Positions 11,753 through 47,205 of a stretch of DNA of 64,000 bases are shown here, in pieces. Within the stretch, counting starts at the first letter, position 1, and each line of letters begins with the position of its first letter. Below the pieces are notes generated by a model. That model saw only the letters and a list, made by a program, of their open reading frames with translations, did no database searches and was not told the origin of the DNA. Both the position numbers and the translations under genes were made by a program. The DNA is from Scylla paramamosain (lineage: Eukaryota > Arthropoda > Malacostraca > Decapoda > Portunidae). Location: the NCBI RefSeq assembly GCF_035594125.1, contig NC_087190.1, forward strand, positions 10,070,604 to 10,134,603, written 5' to 3'.

Positions 11753-12282
11753 GGTGTTAGTATTGCTAAAATTGATGCCTTTTCTTCCCTTACTTTTTGA
11801 ATGATGTCTTTTATGACCCTAAAGGGAGGAAAAGCATATAGAAAAGAATTATTATTCCAGTTGATTGAAAAAGCATCATTGCCTAATACCTCCGGATCAG
11901 GTTTCCAAGAAGAGAAAAGTGGTAATTGAGTATTAATGCGAGTAGCAAAAAGATCAATAGTTGGTTCTCCATAAATTCAGCATATCATTGAAAATTGTAG
12001 GTATAAGTCTCCATTCTTTGTTGAAATCTCTCTAATGGGAAGCTAAATCAGTGATAATATTCAAAGAAGCAAGGATATACTCAGTTGACAATTCTATGTT
12101 TCTCTCATGAGCCCACTCAAAAACCTATTCAGTCACATCCAACAAGTGTTGTTTAATGCTTCCACAATTGTTAATGCTTGCAACAACTATAGTATTATCT
12201 GATTTTATGCGAATGTGTTTATATGTGACATCCTGGAAGAGAGTCTTCAGATCAAAAAGATCAGCCTTTAATTCCAAAATAT

Positions 12283-13391
12283 TTATATGGTCTTTCTCAT
12301 CGTCAGCCCAGTGGCCACCAATAATGTTGTCACCGGCACAAGCCCCCAGCCAGACAGTGAGGCATCTGTGGTGATAACTAAGTCAGGGCCAGGCATATGT
12401 AATGACCTAATACAAGAATGAATATTAGTTGTCCACCAGTTTATGAGACATTTTGCCCTCTTATCCAAATACAGTAAGGCATCATAATCACCATGGCTTT
12501 GCTTAAGAGCTTCATTCGTTAACACTTCCAAATACTTACATTTTAAAGGAGCCCAGTGTACAGAGACTCCTGCAGCAATGACATTGCCAATAAAAACAAC
12601 AAAATCTCTAATTCTGATGTCATCCGTACATAATAATTGTAAACTCAGCTTCCTGATCTTAACTGCCTTACCTTGTGTGAGTTTAATGGTCATGTCTTTA
12701 GAGTTCAACACAAAACCCAAGAATTCAATTTCATGACTGGGCTGAAAATCTGATTTCTCCAAATTAATTGTGAAACCTAATTTATCTAATGTTGATGCAA
12801 TATATTTGACATCATCAATTAATTTCTCTTTGGAGTCCGCTATCACAAGGCATCAGTGTAAATAGATGTTAAAATGCCTAAAGCCCAAAAATGTGAAAAA
12901 GGGACCTTCAACAACTCAGTGAAAAGTTGAGGGGATGAGGAAAAACCCTGAGGCAAACAAGTAAACTGCTATAATAAACCATTCCATGTAAATTTTAGCC
13001 ATGATGGATTCTCCCTGCAGGCTGGAGCAGAAAAATAAGCATGTTTCAAGTCAATAGATGCAAAGAAGCAATTCTGTGTAACCAATGGTAAAACATCTTT
13101 AAGTGTTAAAATTTTAAAATTATAATATTCCACATACTCATTCAAATATTTCAAATTAAGTATAATCCAGACATTGCCATCCTTCTTTAACCTAGGGAAG
13201 ATATTGGAACAAAACCCTGATGAAACAAAAGTAGCTCTCTCAACAATATGCTGCTGAATAAATATATTAATGGCTGCATCAATAGCCTGTTTTTCCTTCT
13301 GAGAGAAATGCAATGGAGGGGGGATATGGCATTGTGATGGAAAATCATTATAAGAAAACAAATACTTGCCCTGAACAGTGTTAGTACCCAA
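12283..13391 (-). pseudogene. DIRS reverse transcriptase and RNase H, frame-broken
   Basis: The upstream frame (12969-13391) carries SNIFPRLKKDGNVWIILNLK and FFASIDLKHAYFSAP, the fingers and first catalytic Asp region of DIRS reverse transcriptase. Between the two frames the YxDD box (about 12840-12880) is spoiled: it reads roughly IYTDALVIADS across a break. The downstream frame (12283-12846) continues with LGFTINLEKSDFQPSHEIEFLG, then the RNase H start DLVITTDASLSGWG. At least one frameshift and the altered box make it inactive. The enzyme would copy the element RNA into cDNA. Confidence 0.8.
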
Positions 13392-13499
13392 GGATCACTG
13401 GATAATTCCTCCCAAATTTAAAGATAATGTTGAATTTTTCCCCCCTGAAAATTCAAAGGGGTGTTAAGCAAGGTTAAGTCACTTATGGTTGAGGAATGA

Positions 13500-14673
13500 A
13501 AATGAGAACCAGTGTCACTGGGTAACTTATTTGGTGCCATAGTGACCCCATCCTCTGCCTTCTCTACCTCGATGATTACTTCAGTAGTGATTGGTTCTGG
13601 AACCTCTACCTCCTTTTTGAAAAGTAAAATTATTCCTCTTCATCTTGAACCGCTTTGGATTGATATGTTTTTGATTCTCCTTAAACTGTTTAACCATATC
13701 AACAATATTAGTTTCAAACAATTTATCACCTGTCATGTTCTTATCCTTGACAGTTTTTTGGAGAGTTTTGGCTTTAATTTTATCAGTAATGAGATCTCTT
13801 CTCATTAAATTTAAATGATTGAAAACTGGCAATAACGTGCAAAGACTGTCATTGATATCTTTATAGGAGTCCATCAAGGTAGGGTTGTGTGAATTTGCAT
13901 GTTTGTCTACAAATCTGATGAGAGGAATGAGGGATTTGCCAAAATAGAGAATTTGTCTGAGTTAACCTGCTCTCCATCCTCTGACTCTGATTGTTGAGAG
14001 TTGAGAGGGCATTGAAATCAGATCCTGGAACCTCAATTCCTTAATATTAGACAGAATAGACCATTGTTCTGCCAACATCCTGGCTTTCTTATCATCAGGA
14101 ACCATACGTAAATAAGCCCTGATGTGCTTAGCTAAAACCTCTGTAACAGGAGTATCATTAGCATCATCAACATCAAAAGCTGCACCTAAGCTATAGTCAA
14201 CAACTACGTGTTGATTTTCTGCCAAAGGAAACCCTACAAACTCCTCTGCTGAACTAGTAGATGCCCCAACATTAACTTGGGATGAAACTTGTGAGGATTG
14301 GAAGGTGTCTGGGTATGAAGCCCCACTATCAGGATTACATGATAAATCCTGAGACATCAGGTTAGTTTACATAATCCACATCTTCCTCCACATTACTAGT
14401 GTCACTGTCACCTAAATGTACAGGTTCCTTCCTCACCTTCTCTTTTGTCAGAGCTTTCACCAAGGCTGGTAATATTTTCTGGACCACAGAACTGCGGAAA
14501 TTTTCATCTGGCTCAAGTGTCTGAGAAGGGCCAGAAATATTGGTGGTTGGAACATCCTGTCCACCAGAACCATCATCTTCACTATTGGAAGATAAACAAG
14601 CAATCTTGCATGGTGGCTGGGCCTGGCCATCGCCAGGAGAAGGATGGGAGCGTCGACGTCCCCTGCCTTCCAT
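13500..14673 (-). pseudogene. DIRS gag-like ORFs
   Basis: Three consecutive - strand frames: 14362-14673 (acidic, EDDGSGGQDVPTTN), 13962-14357 (LAKHIRAYLRMVPDDKKARM) and 13581-13877 (MRRDLITDKIKAKTLQKTVKD). They sit where DIRS elements have gag, upstream of reverse transcriptase. I recognise no zinc knuckle. The frames probably belonged to one protein and are now broken by stops. Confidence 0.55.
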
Positions 14674-14689
14674 CGTGCAAACAGCAGAT

Positions 14690-15149
14690 GAGCAATAAAC
14701 TGTCCTCTGGGGAAGAGACGATTACCAGTGTGACAACCATACAGCTGTGTGACGGCCATGTCATACAAGACATTGTATAAAGGGGTCAGGTATTGTAAAA
14801 TAAAGTAAAATCATAATACATACCACCCTGAACAGGGATTTTTGTGGAGTAACAAGACGCAGGCAATCGTGAGATTGCCTGGTGGCAGGGGACACAACAG
14901 GAAAAGTGTCACCACATTAACCGTAGCACGCTGCACAATTACACTCCATGCGTGTCTCTTTGAGCAACTTGCCAAAACTAGCAGTGCTATGTCCTCTGAG
15001 CCCCATTTACAGGCCACAGTGCAATGATAGAGACCCCAGAAAGCCACCAAACTCAAGCGTCCCTCGCCTTATCTTATCAATAAATGCCAACACCATCTAA
15101 TGGCCGTCAGAGCAAACAACCACGTCTGAACACCAGAATTGCACACCAA
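14690..15149. other. DIRS 5' non-coding region
   Basis: Between the first gag-like ATG and the left inverted terminal repeat. It includes AATAAAG at 14802 on the + strand. No separate feature recognised. Confidence 0.45.
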
Positions 15150-15221
15150 GTACTGAATACTGGTAACACCACACCATCAGTCATGCATGACACCACGCTG
15201 CTGGGCAGCCAGCTGGGGAAG
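15150..15221. repeat. DIRS left inverted terminal repeat
   Basis: ATACTGGTAACACCACACCA and CTGCTGGGCAGCCAGCTG are inverse matches to 9705-9790, and direct or inverse partners of the internal region at 10140-10190. Confidence 0.75.
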
Positions 15222-15744
15222 AACTCGGAAGATTCAAGAGCGTGGGCACGAGAGCAGGTTAAGTCATTGCGCACGTAAACGCAACATTCAGCTTTGGATT
15301 GAAAACAAGGATAGAGAAAGTAGGAGGGAACAGAAAAGGGGCTACTGTCAGTTGCCTCAGACACTTGTGTTTCAGTGAGGAAAAGATGAGGTCTAGTAGA
15401 AAAGAGGTGGTGTTCTACAGATTGAAAATTAGATCTAAGACCGCAAACGTTGTAGAAGTTATTGAAGAAAAAGTTGAGGGGGGTGTCAAGACACTTAGGG
15501 TTGTTGTCAGAAGACCAGTCTGACCAGGGGACATTTGTTGTCCCCTCCTCAGATGGGGATTCTGAGGCTGGTGTAGGAGTCGCCATGATAATTTTGAATT
15601 TAGAGTGAAGGGTGTGTGTGTAATTAGGTGCTTGTAGTTTTGTGTGAAGGAAAAGAGTTGCCTTTAGAGGGCAGGCTGTGACTGCCCCTTGTGTTGTGAG
15701 ACACAAAGGGAAACATTCAGTGAGGTCACAGCTGGGTTTAATGA

Positions 15745-16261
<517 letters not shown>

Positions 16262-16378
16262 CACAAAGTGAAATTGATATGAATGGTCACAGTGTTGTCT
16301 ACTGGGAATTGCTTTGACGATAAGACCAGCTGCCTTTCATGGCAGTGGTCATGGAAGTGTGGGAAAAATTAAATATGC

Positions 16379-16530
<152 letters not shown>

Positions 16531-16701
16531 TGCACTATATATATACTTTCCTGAATGAGAGAGAGAGAGAGAGAGACTTTACCAAAATTTTTAAGAAATT
16601 CAGATGAACACAATGAAAATAATGAGTTGAATGACAAAGGTAGTAAATGGTATGAGACCAAGGGTGATCTTAGCTTCCCTATCTTCACCTGCTTCTGCCT
16701 C

Positions 16702-16844
<143 letters not shown>

Positions 16845-16859
16845 TTTTTAACTAGTAGA

Positions 16860-17215
16860 TTCAGGACAGTATATAATACACACAGACACACATGACACGC
16901 ATACCTTAGAGCACGGGAAGGGTGGTGGTGAGAGCACAACATTCCCTTGAGTTTATGAATTAGTTAGTAGAGAGGAAGGGGTAGATTAAAGCTACAAGAA
17001 GCTGTCCTGTCATTAACAAAGTAGTCGTAGATATCAGGATATTTAGTTTTTTATTTCCATGAAATCTCGGTTGCCAGAGAGAGAGAGAGAGAGAGATTTT
17101 TATTATTCATATGAGAGAGAGGTGAGGGGCTTAGATGGAAGAGATGGAGAGAAGGGTGTGAGAAATGTAGAAACAAGGAGGAAGTGGGGATGGGGAGGTG
17201 GACATGCCTCACAAT
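16860..17215. other. No recognised feature
   Basis: Unique-looking sequence with a short (GA)n at 17078-17096; no gene evidence. Confidence 0.5.
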
Positions 17216-17217
17216 GC

Positions 17218-17605
17218 AAGAGAAATATAAACTCCAAACTTATCTAAACAGCTGGAAAGGACTCAAACACAGACACATACTAGGGAGAAATAGACAAACT
17301 GACACCACACATGAGGTTTCAATATTCTTAGAGCTACTGCCCACAGTAATAAACCACCCACGCCCTCCAGAATATTACAGCACTGCATCAAGTTCAGCTT
17401 GTCTCAAATCTCGGAAGAATGATCTCACCTCCTACAAAAGTTGTCAGATCAGGAGAGAAGTGAGAGAGTGCCGTACACTACACAGCACACAAAGACTTCT
17501 CCTGTGGTTGCAGGACACACAAGATGAGAAACGGGACTAGTTACACTTAAGTAAACATTAGATGGGAGTCAACTCGACTCAACACATACAAAACAGCACA
17601 ACAAA
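17218..17605. repeat. Dispersed repeat Y, copy 1
   Basis: Direct, diverged copy of 19737-20075. Shared blocks include TTCAGCTTGTCTCA, TTGTCAGATCAGGAGAGAA / TTGGCAGATCAGGAGAGAA and GTCAACTCGACTCA / GTCAGCTCGACTCA. No coding potential or terminal repeats recognised. Class unknown. Confidence 0.6.
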
Positions 17606-17986
17606 ACAACCAAAGGATGAACACACAGAAACAGAGTAGGCAGTGACCTCACACTGGAGGTCAGAGATCTGTGACAACAGGCACTCAGACTGGCCCTCAA
17701 ATAATACACTGAATCACAAAGCTAGACCCCAGCTCATATCTAACTTGATATATATATATACAAGTCTGTCACCAGCTCTGTGAACACGTCTTCTCTCGAT
17801 AGCTGACCACTGCCTGCTAAGCTTGTACTGAGGGCAGAAAGGGGGAAGCACTCTCATGGTTGGGCTGATGCATCATAAGGGGGGAGAGGAGCGAGGTGGC
17901 CAAAACACATATCCCTTTGCCATACACTGCTCCACATTGTCTCTCTCTCACTCCCTTAAAAGCTTCTTGACTTCAAGAAATTGCTG
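17606..17986. other. No recognised feature
   Basis: Unique-looking sequence with a short (TA)n at 17751-17760. Confidence 0.45.
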
Positions 17987-17988
17987 TA

Positions 17989-19184
17989 TAGTGGAACCTT
18001 GGTTACCAAACGCCTCCCTTTTCAAACAATTTGTTTTTATAACAAAATTTCAAACACATTGTAGCTTCGGTTCGTAGTACCATAATTTGGTTCTAGGACA
18101 AAGTTACTTGATTTCAAATATTAAAAGACATAGCAAAAGCTGCCGTTTATTGCGGATTTATAGTTTCTATAAATATCTACTTCGTTTTTATACATTTGGA
18201 AGAGACAGAATGTAAAACAGTAATTCACTCTTTGAAATAAGGTAAATGTGATCCCGATAAGCTCGATGTAAACAGTTTTCAGTGCTCAGAAGTAATCCTG
18301 AATCCTGCGACTTTCTCATTGACCCCCAACGCCATCACTACTGCACAACTGCATTTTTCCAGTAGCTTTTCCTAGCACCAAGATGTCTAAGTCATTTTGG
18401 CGGTAAGTAGGTTGCTCCTCTCTGTGTCCCTCTGTAAGGCTTCCATCACTAGATCAGTCTAAACAGTATCTTCTGATGAGTTCTGTGTCACTAAGTTCTT
18501 TCATTACATTCTTTCTGGATAAATAATTTGTAAGCTGGAGATGTGAAGCAGCCATCTTGGCTGTGGCAGCGTCTGTCATAAGCCGCTAAGACAGTGTAGA
18601 CTGGTGTCTCAAAACAGATTACAGTAAAATCCCTCTTATCCGGTATCAATGGGACCGCCGACATGCCGGATACTTGAATAGAAGTGAAATTATGTCCACA
18701 ATCACCACCCTACACTCACGCATCTTACCATAACAAAGATCAGCTGATCTTAATCAGCAGCTGATCTGATCAGCTGCTTAAGTGTAAGCACAACACGCTT
18801 CCTCTTTTCTACAACTTTAGACATGATGAAGGCATCAGGCGATAAACAGTGCACACGCGGGACTGAGTCACTGAGTAAACACAGTGCAGTGGGCTGCGGG
18901 TGGCGCGAAGCAGTGCGCTCTGGTGGCGAGGGGACAAAGTATGCCTCGCGCGAGAATTTTGATCGATTTTATGAGTACACATTGATTTTTTATTGATTTT
19001 AAGGCTCGGGGAAAAATGTGCCGGATACTTGAAGCTGCCGGATACTCAAATGCCGGATGAGAGGGATTTTACTGTAATCCATTTTACTTTGATTTCTATG
19101 AGAAATATAGTTTAAGTTTTCGAACATTTCAGATTTCTAACAGCATTCAGGAATGAATTAAATTCGAGAACCAAGGTTCCACTG
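17989..19184. mobile_element. Tigger/mariner-like TIR element, interrupted
   Basis: The left end TAGTGGAACCTTGGTTACC and the right end GAGAACCAAGGTTCCACTG are inverted repeats flanked by TA on both sides (17987-17988 and 19185-19186). This tip type (CAGTGGAACCTTGGTT) is common in pogo/Tigger-like elements; here the first C has become T. A short ATGTCTAAGTCATTTTGG near 18383 may be a transposase-start relic. A second element, 18622-19074, is nested inside. Without it, about 740 bp remain, too short for a transposase. Confidence 0.75.
18622..19074. mobile_element. Tigger-like MITE family Z, copy 1, nested
   Basis: Starts CAGTAAAATCCCTCTTATCC, ends AGAGGGATTTTACTG, flanked by TA (18620-18621 and 19075-19076). 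It is 453 bp and in inverse orientation to the copy at 51911-52381. Confidence 0.85.
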
Positions 19185-19386
19185 TACTTATATTTAGGAT
19201 TCTGGATGAAATCTTACTCTTTTATTGTGGGGGGCAATCTTTCTTCTCTCACAGGTATTAAAATAGCTACTCTAACATGAAAGGGGGTTAAATTAAATGA
19301 GGAACAATACTACATAGGCTTACTAGAACATACATTAATTTAATACCAGAACAGGTAGCTGACTATGACTCACCCAGTACCCCCAG

Positions 19387-19500
<114 letters not shown>

Positions 19501-19736
19501 TTTTCATCCCTCTCTCTCAGTTCATATATATTGTTACAATATATACAATACATATTGTTCAACCATGCAAAGCCCGCTCCGCAGGTCACTACTGACACCA
19601 CTAACAGCTGCCACTATTCTTGGGTCAGCTTTCCTGAGCTACACCCTGTAGCCTAGTGCAGGGCAAACAGATGAGTCCAGGCCACTTGTAGGCTATAAAC
19701 AGCTAAAGCCTCAAGGTCACCACCCGTGCCTCTACT

Positions 19737-20075
19737 GCAGAGGAAATATAACTGCAAAAACTCACCCACCAAGCTAAAAAGGATTTGACATTCACATCCT
19801 AGGAAGGTCCTCCCACTGTCCTCACAATATTACAGTGCCCTGGTCCATGTTCAGCTTGTCTCAGGTCTCCCAGAAAACTGATCTCACTCCTGCAAAGTTG
19901 GCAGATCAGGAGAGAAATGAGATTACCAAACACTATGCAGCACACACAAAGAAGTGTACTCTGGCCAACAAAGACACACAATGACAACAATAAAAGGCAA
20001 GTAGCGTTGAATTAAAAAATCACGTAACCTAGAGTCAGCTCGACTCAGAAAACAACTCCAGGCAGACTGCCAATC
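19737..20075. repeat. Dispersed repeat Y, copy 2
   Basis: Diverged direct copy of 17218-17605, with the same block order. The Tigger-like elements and a microsatellite lie between the two. Confidence 0.6.
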
Positions 20076-20900
20076 TGCCTGGACAGACATTGGACACAAG
20101 ACAGATGAGAGTGAGTGGCAGTCATCTTTGTAAAAACCCAGAGATACTTGAGAGTGGTATTTTTGGCATCCGTGTATAGCCAGAGCAAGATACTAAACTT
20201 TAAGGTATGTAACTAATACGCAGCCCCTCACCCAGTCACTTGTATGGCCTCTGTAGGCAGATTTATCTAAATATACCTGCTCTCTCAACAAATGCAGCCT
20301 AATTGTGTGAAGGTGACTCTCACACTGAACATGAGATGAAATGGGATGAGGCGGCTAATCTCTCAACACACCCTCCTCCCCCAGGAAAGCACGTGGCTCA
20401 GACAAAGCTTTTCCACTCCTAAAAGCATTCTAACTTTGATAAATCATATCACAAAAACTATAGGGGCTGGCTGGAGTTTTCTTTTATACTGGACTACAGC
20501 TTTCACTCTTTCTTGGGTTTCAATTTCAGCTCGTTGCTATGACAGAAAATAAGGAAAAAGATTTAAATAACGCTTAGTAGTCTGCAGGAAATTAACACTA
20601 AAACATACACAGCAAAGGAACAGCATTGAAATTTTAAAATGTATTATGTTAATTGATAAGAATTTCCCTGCAGGTCCATGAGTGCCAAATGTGTCCTTCA
20701 CTGCACAGCTCACAACTCTGACCTGAATGTCTGCACACACTTTATGAACCACCAAGCATCCTGACAAAAAACTTCTGTGTTTCTGCAGTGGTAAGTTAGC
20801 AATCACCTGTTTTCATCCTCAGTACAGTGCTGTGTGTATTGTAGACATTTAGTGACAGAATAGTGCTAACCAAAATCCACTTAGGTCTTGATGATTGTTT
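20076..20900. other. No recognised gene
   Basis: Short frames on both strands (for example 20346-20552 and 20537-20806) show no recognisable motif. Confidence 0.5.
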
Positions 20901-20904
20901 ATGG

Positions 20905-21060
20905 TGTTGTTGGTGGAGTGTTGGCCTTGCTTTACCTTCAGTGAGCTGCCAGGGTTCAGTTCCCAGTCACACCCTCTCATGGCTGATTCATCTCACCTTC
21001 AGGTTCGATTCCTAGTGTTTCCATGATTCTTTCAAAGAGGGCACAGTGTAATGACTTATA
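20905..21060 (+). repeat. Possible tRNA-derived SINE-like sequence
   Basis: TTGGTGGAGTGTTGG (near 20930) resembles an A box, and GGTTCAGTTCC (near 20956) and GGTTCGATTCC (near 21003) resemble B boxes. GTTATTGGTGAATGTTGGC at about 21064 looks like a second A-box-like start. Degenerate and uncertain. Confidence 0.35.
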
Positions 21061-21309
21061 GTGTTATTGGTGAATGTTGGCTTTGTTTCCTTAGGTGTGT
21101 TGGCAAGGTCCATTCGGCCAAAGCCTCTCTTGGCTAATTTATCTAATCTCAAGATCAGTTTCTCAGTGTTTCTACGATGCTGTAAAAGAAGACAAAGCAT
21201 GTTCACTGTTTATTGTGCCCATCTCACCAATGCAGCCCATCAACCATTATCTTCACTCTTTCATCCCTGTCACTGATCAACTCTAGAATTGTGTGCCTGT
21301 TTCTTGTAT

Positions 21310-21930
21310 CATACTTTTGTGATGTTGGCAGTAAATAGTAAAAAACTGAAGGATAAGTGTCTTGAAACTTCCCTCTTTAAGGAGTTCAAATAATAGGAAG
21401 GTGGAAATACAGAAGCAGGCAGGGAGTTCCAGAGTTTACCAGAGAAAGGGATGAATGATTGAGAATACTGATTAACTCTTGCATTAGAGAGGTGGACAGA
21501 ATAGGGATGAGAGAAAGAAGAAAGTCTTGTGCAGTGAGGCCATGGGAGGAGAGGAGGCATGCAGTTAGCAAGATCAGAAGAGCAGTTAGCATGAAAATAA
21601 AAGTAGATGATAGCTAGAGATGCAACATTGCAGCGATGAGAAAGAGGCTGCAGACAGTCAGTTAGAGGAGTTGATGAGACAAAAAGCTTTTGATTTCACC
21701 CTGTCTAAAAAAGCAGTATGAGTGGAACCCCCCAGCCATGTGAAGCATACTACATACGTGGGCGGATAAGGCCCTTGTACAGAGTTAGCAGTTGGGGAAA
21801 AAACCTGGTGAAGACATCTCAGAATGCCTAATTTCATAGAAGCAGTTTTAACTAGAGATGAGATGTGAAGTTTCCGGTTCAGATTATGAGAAAAGGACAG
21901 ACCAAGGATGTTCAGTGTAGAAGAGGGGGA

Positions 21931-21933
<3 letters not shown>
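21310..21933 (-). mobile_element. LINE-A copy 3, C-terminal fragment
   Basis: The - strand reads HPYSVHLSNARVNQYSQSF, IPFSGKLWNSLPASVFPPSY and SLKREVSRHLSFSF, then upstream the RVESKAF-equivalent region with frameshifts. It is 5'-truncated and joins directly to the (TG)n array. Confidence 0.75.

Positions 21934-22014
<81 letters not shown>
21933..22014. repeat. (TG)n microsatellite, about 82 bp
   Basis: Uninterrupted TG dinucleotides. Confidence 0.97.
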
Positions 22015-22015
<1 letters not shown>

Positions 22016-22019
22016 CTTT

Positions 22020-22400
22020 GCCAACTTTTTCCACTTGTGGAAAAAGTTGGCTACAATTTTATGGTCTTTTAGACAGACAAGGTTAATACAATTTTATTGT
22101 CTTTTAGACAGACAAGGTTAAATTCATTATTTAGTTTCTGCTGGATTTTTTCTGTCTGTCTAGATAACTCTCTCTTGAGCAGCAAGGCCCCAAGTAGCTT
22201 TGCAAAAGATAGATTACTGTTTGTGACGTTTTGTTCCAACCTGGGAACATCTTCGGGTACAAATAGTAATCTGTCTTCTGGAAAGCTCTCCTGTGGCTCA
22301 TGCTGCTCAAAAAAGAGTTACTTAGACAGATGGAAAAAATCCACTAGAAGATGAATATTGCAGGAAAAGCTGCAACATTTTATCTTGCCTGCCTAAAGTA
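22020..22400. repeat. Fold-back repeat with nested inverted repeats
   Basis: A perfect hairpin, GCCAACTTTTTCCAC and its complement around TTG, lies at 22020-22052. A larger palindrome follows: GGATTTTTTCTGTCTGTCTA (near 22143) pairs with the 3' AGACAGATGGAAAAAATCC near 22340, AACTCTCTCTTGAGCAG with CTGCTCAAAAAAGAGTT, and GATAGATTACTGTTTGT with ACAAATAGTAATCTGTC. The block CAATTTTATTGTCTTTTAGA is duplicated near 22056 and 22090. Probably a hairpin-type MITE; superfamily unknown. Confidence 0.6.
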
Positions 22401-22544
22401 ATATACAAATACAGTATACGTATTTCTGTCATGAGTGGAAGAGGTTGACCAAGAACACAAAAAGCAGAAAAAGTTCACTTTACTGCCACTATCAAAAAAT
22501 AGTGCAATACAAGATACTTGTTAGAATGAATAGGCCAGTTTACT

Positions 22545-22779
<235 letters not shown>

Positions 22780-22975
22780 CTCTAACTGTATAGTATATAC
22801 ATAAATATATACTTCTCTTACAAGCAAAGATTGGTCAAGAACACATGAAGTGAGAAAAATGAGAATTTACTTTCTTGCTTCACCAACATATCTATATACA
22901 TTGAGTTGTGTGAGACTGGCTAATGGGTTGGGTGGCTGGTCAGGTGTTGTGCCTCCGGCAGGTGGACAGGCTGGC

Positions 22976-46447
<23,472 letters not shown>

Positions 46448-46796
46448 TCCTTGCAGACATGGCACCTCACCCCTCTGTGTGACTTGGGGTCTTGGGAAGT
46501 GAGGAAGTCAGGACTGCCTCCACTGAGTGCATCATTGACTACAACTTAGGGTGAAGTGCTTCCTGGGTGTTATAATGTGTTGGAAAATCATCCTCTGTGC
46601 CTGATGTATACACTCTTACTATGAAGCACTTGCTCCTGGGATCTCAGCAGCTAAAGAGTGAGTGCTCCCCAAGAGAATGAATTGCTGCCTGAGTTTCATT
46701 GTGCTGGGAAGAGCTGTCATGCAGATTTCGGTGAAGTATGTGTCAAGTAGTTTCCAGGTTTACTACAGTTCAGGAGAATGTGAAGGATTTCTCATA

Positions 46797-46802
46797 AATA
46801 AA
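46797..46802 (+). terminator. Polyadenylation signal 1 of cyclin H
   Basis: AATAAA about 350 bp after the stop codon, followed by A- and T-runs. Further AATAAA signals are at 46874-46879 and 47298-47303; which are used cannot be told from sequence. Confidence 0.6.
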
Positions 46803-46977
46803 AAAAAATTTTTTTAAATTTAAAAAAAAAAGAGAGAGAGAGAAAGAAAGATAATGTTTGTGGCAAAAGTTCAAATAAAGTGCAGATTTGTACACCACAA
46901 TTTTAATATTTATACTCCTCACACAACAAGCATGGCACCATGCACATATGTTTTGGGACCTGGTAATGGTGCACACC

Positions 46978-47205
46978 TCAGTGTTTGTTGTCTGGCCAGA
47001 GATGGTTCTCCTTCTGGGTCTATGTGCCAGGCTGAGATCTCTCCTAGTGTTTGTTGCCTGGCCACAGGTGGTTCAGTGGTATGTATATGTGTAGCCATCT
47101 GTGTGCCAGCCTGAGATCCCTCTTAGTGTTTGTTGTTTGGCAACAGATGGTTCTCTTTCAGCATCTGTATATGTATAGCCATCTGTGTGCCAGGCTTCTA
47201 GAGGG
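46978..47205 (+). repeat. Minisatellite, unit about 70-80 bp, after cyclin H
   Basis: Three units starting AGTGTTTGTTG at 46980, 47047 and 47127, each with GCCAGGCTGAGATC or similar and ATAGCCATCTGTGTGCCAG. It lies between the second and third AATAAA. Confidence 0.75.

Larger units (their letters stand above)
9665..15221 (-). mobile_element. DIRS-type tyrosine-recombinase retrotransposon, 5.6 kb
   Basis: On the - strand the order is gag-like ORFs (13500-14673), reverse transcriptase and RNase H (12280-13391), then tyrosine recombinase (10862-11386 and a remnant at 10420-10485). The ends (9665-9790 and 15150-15221) are inverted repeats. An internal segment (10020-10190) is complementary to the two ends joined together, the hallmark of DIRS elements, which move through a circular DNA. 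It is inserted in LINE-A copy 2: LINE sequence stops at AA 9663-9664 and resumes at AA 15222-15223 with no longer target duplication, as expected for recombinase-mediated integration. Frame breaks, a spoiled YxDD box and a LINE tail inside the recombinase show it is inactive. Confidence 0.85.
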
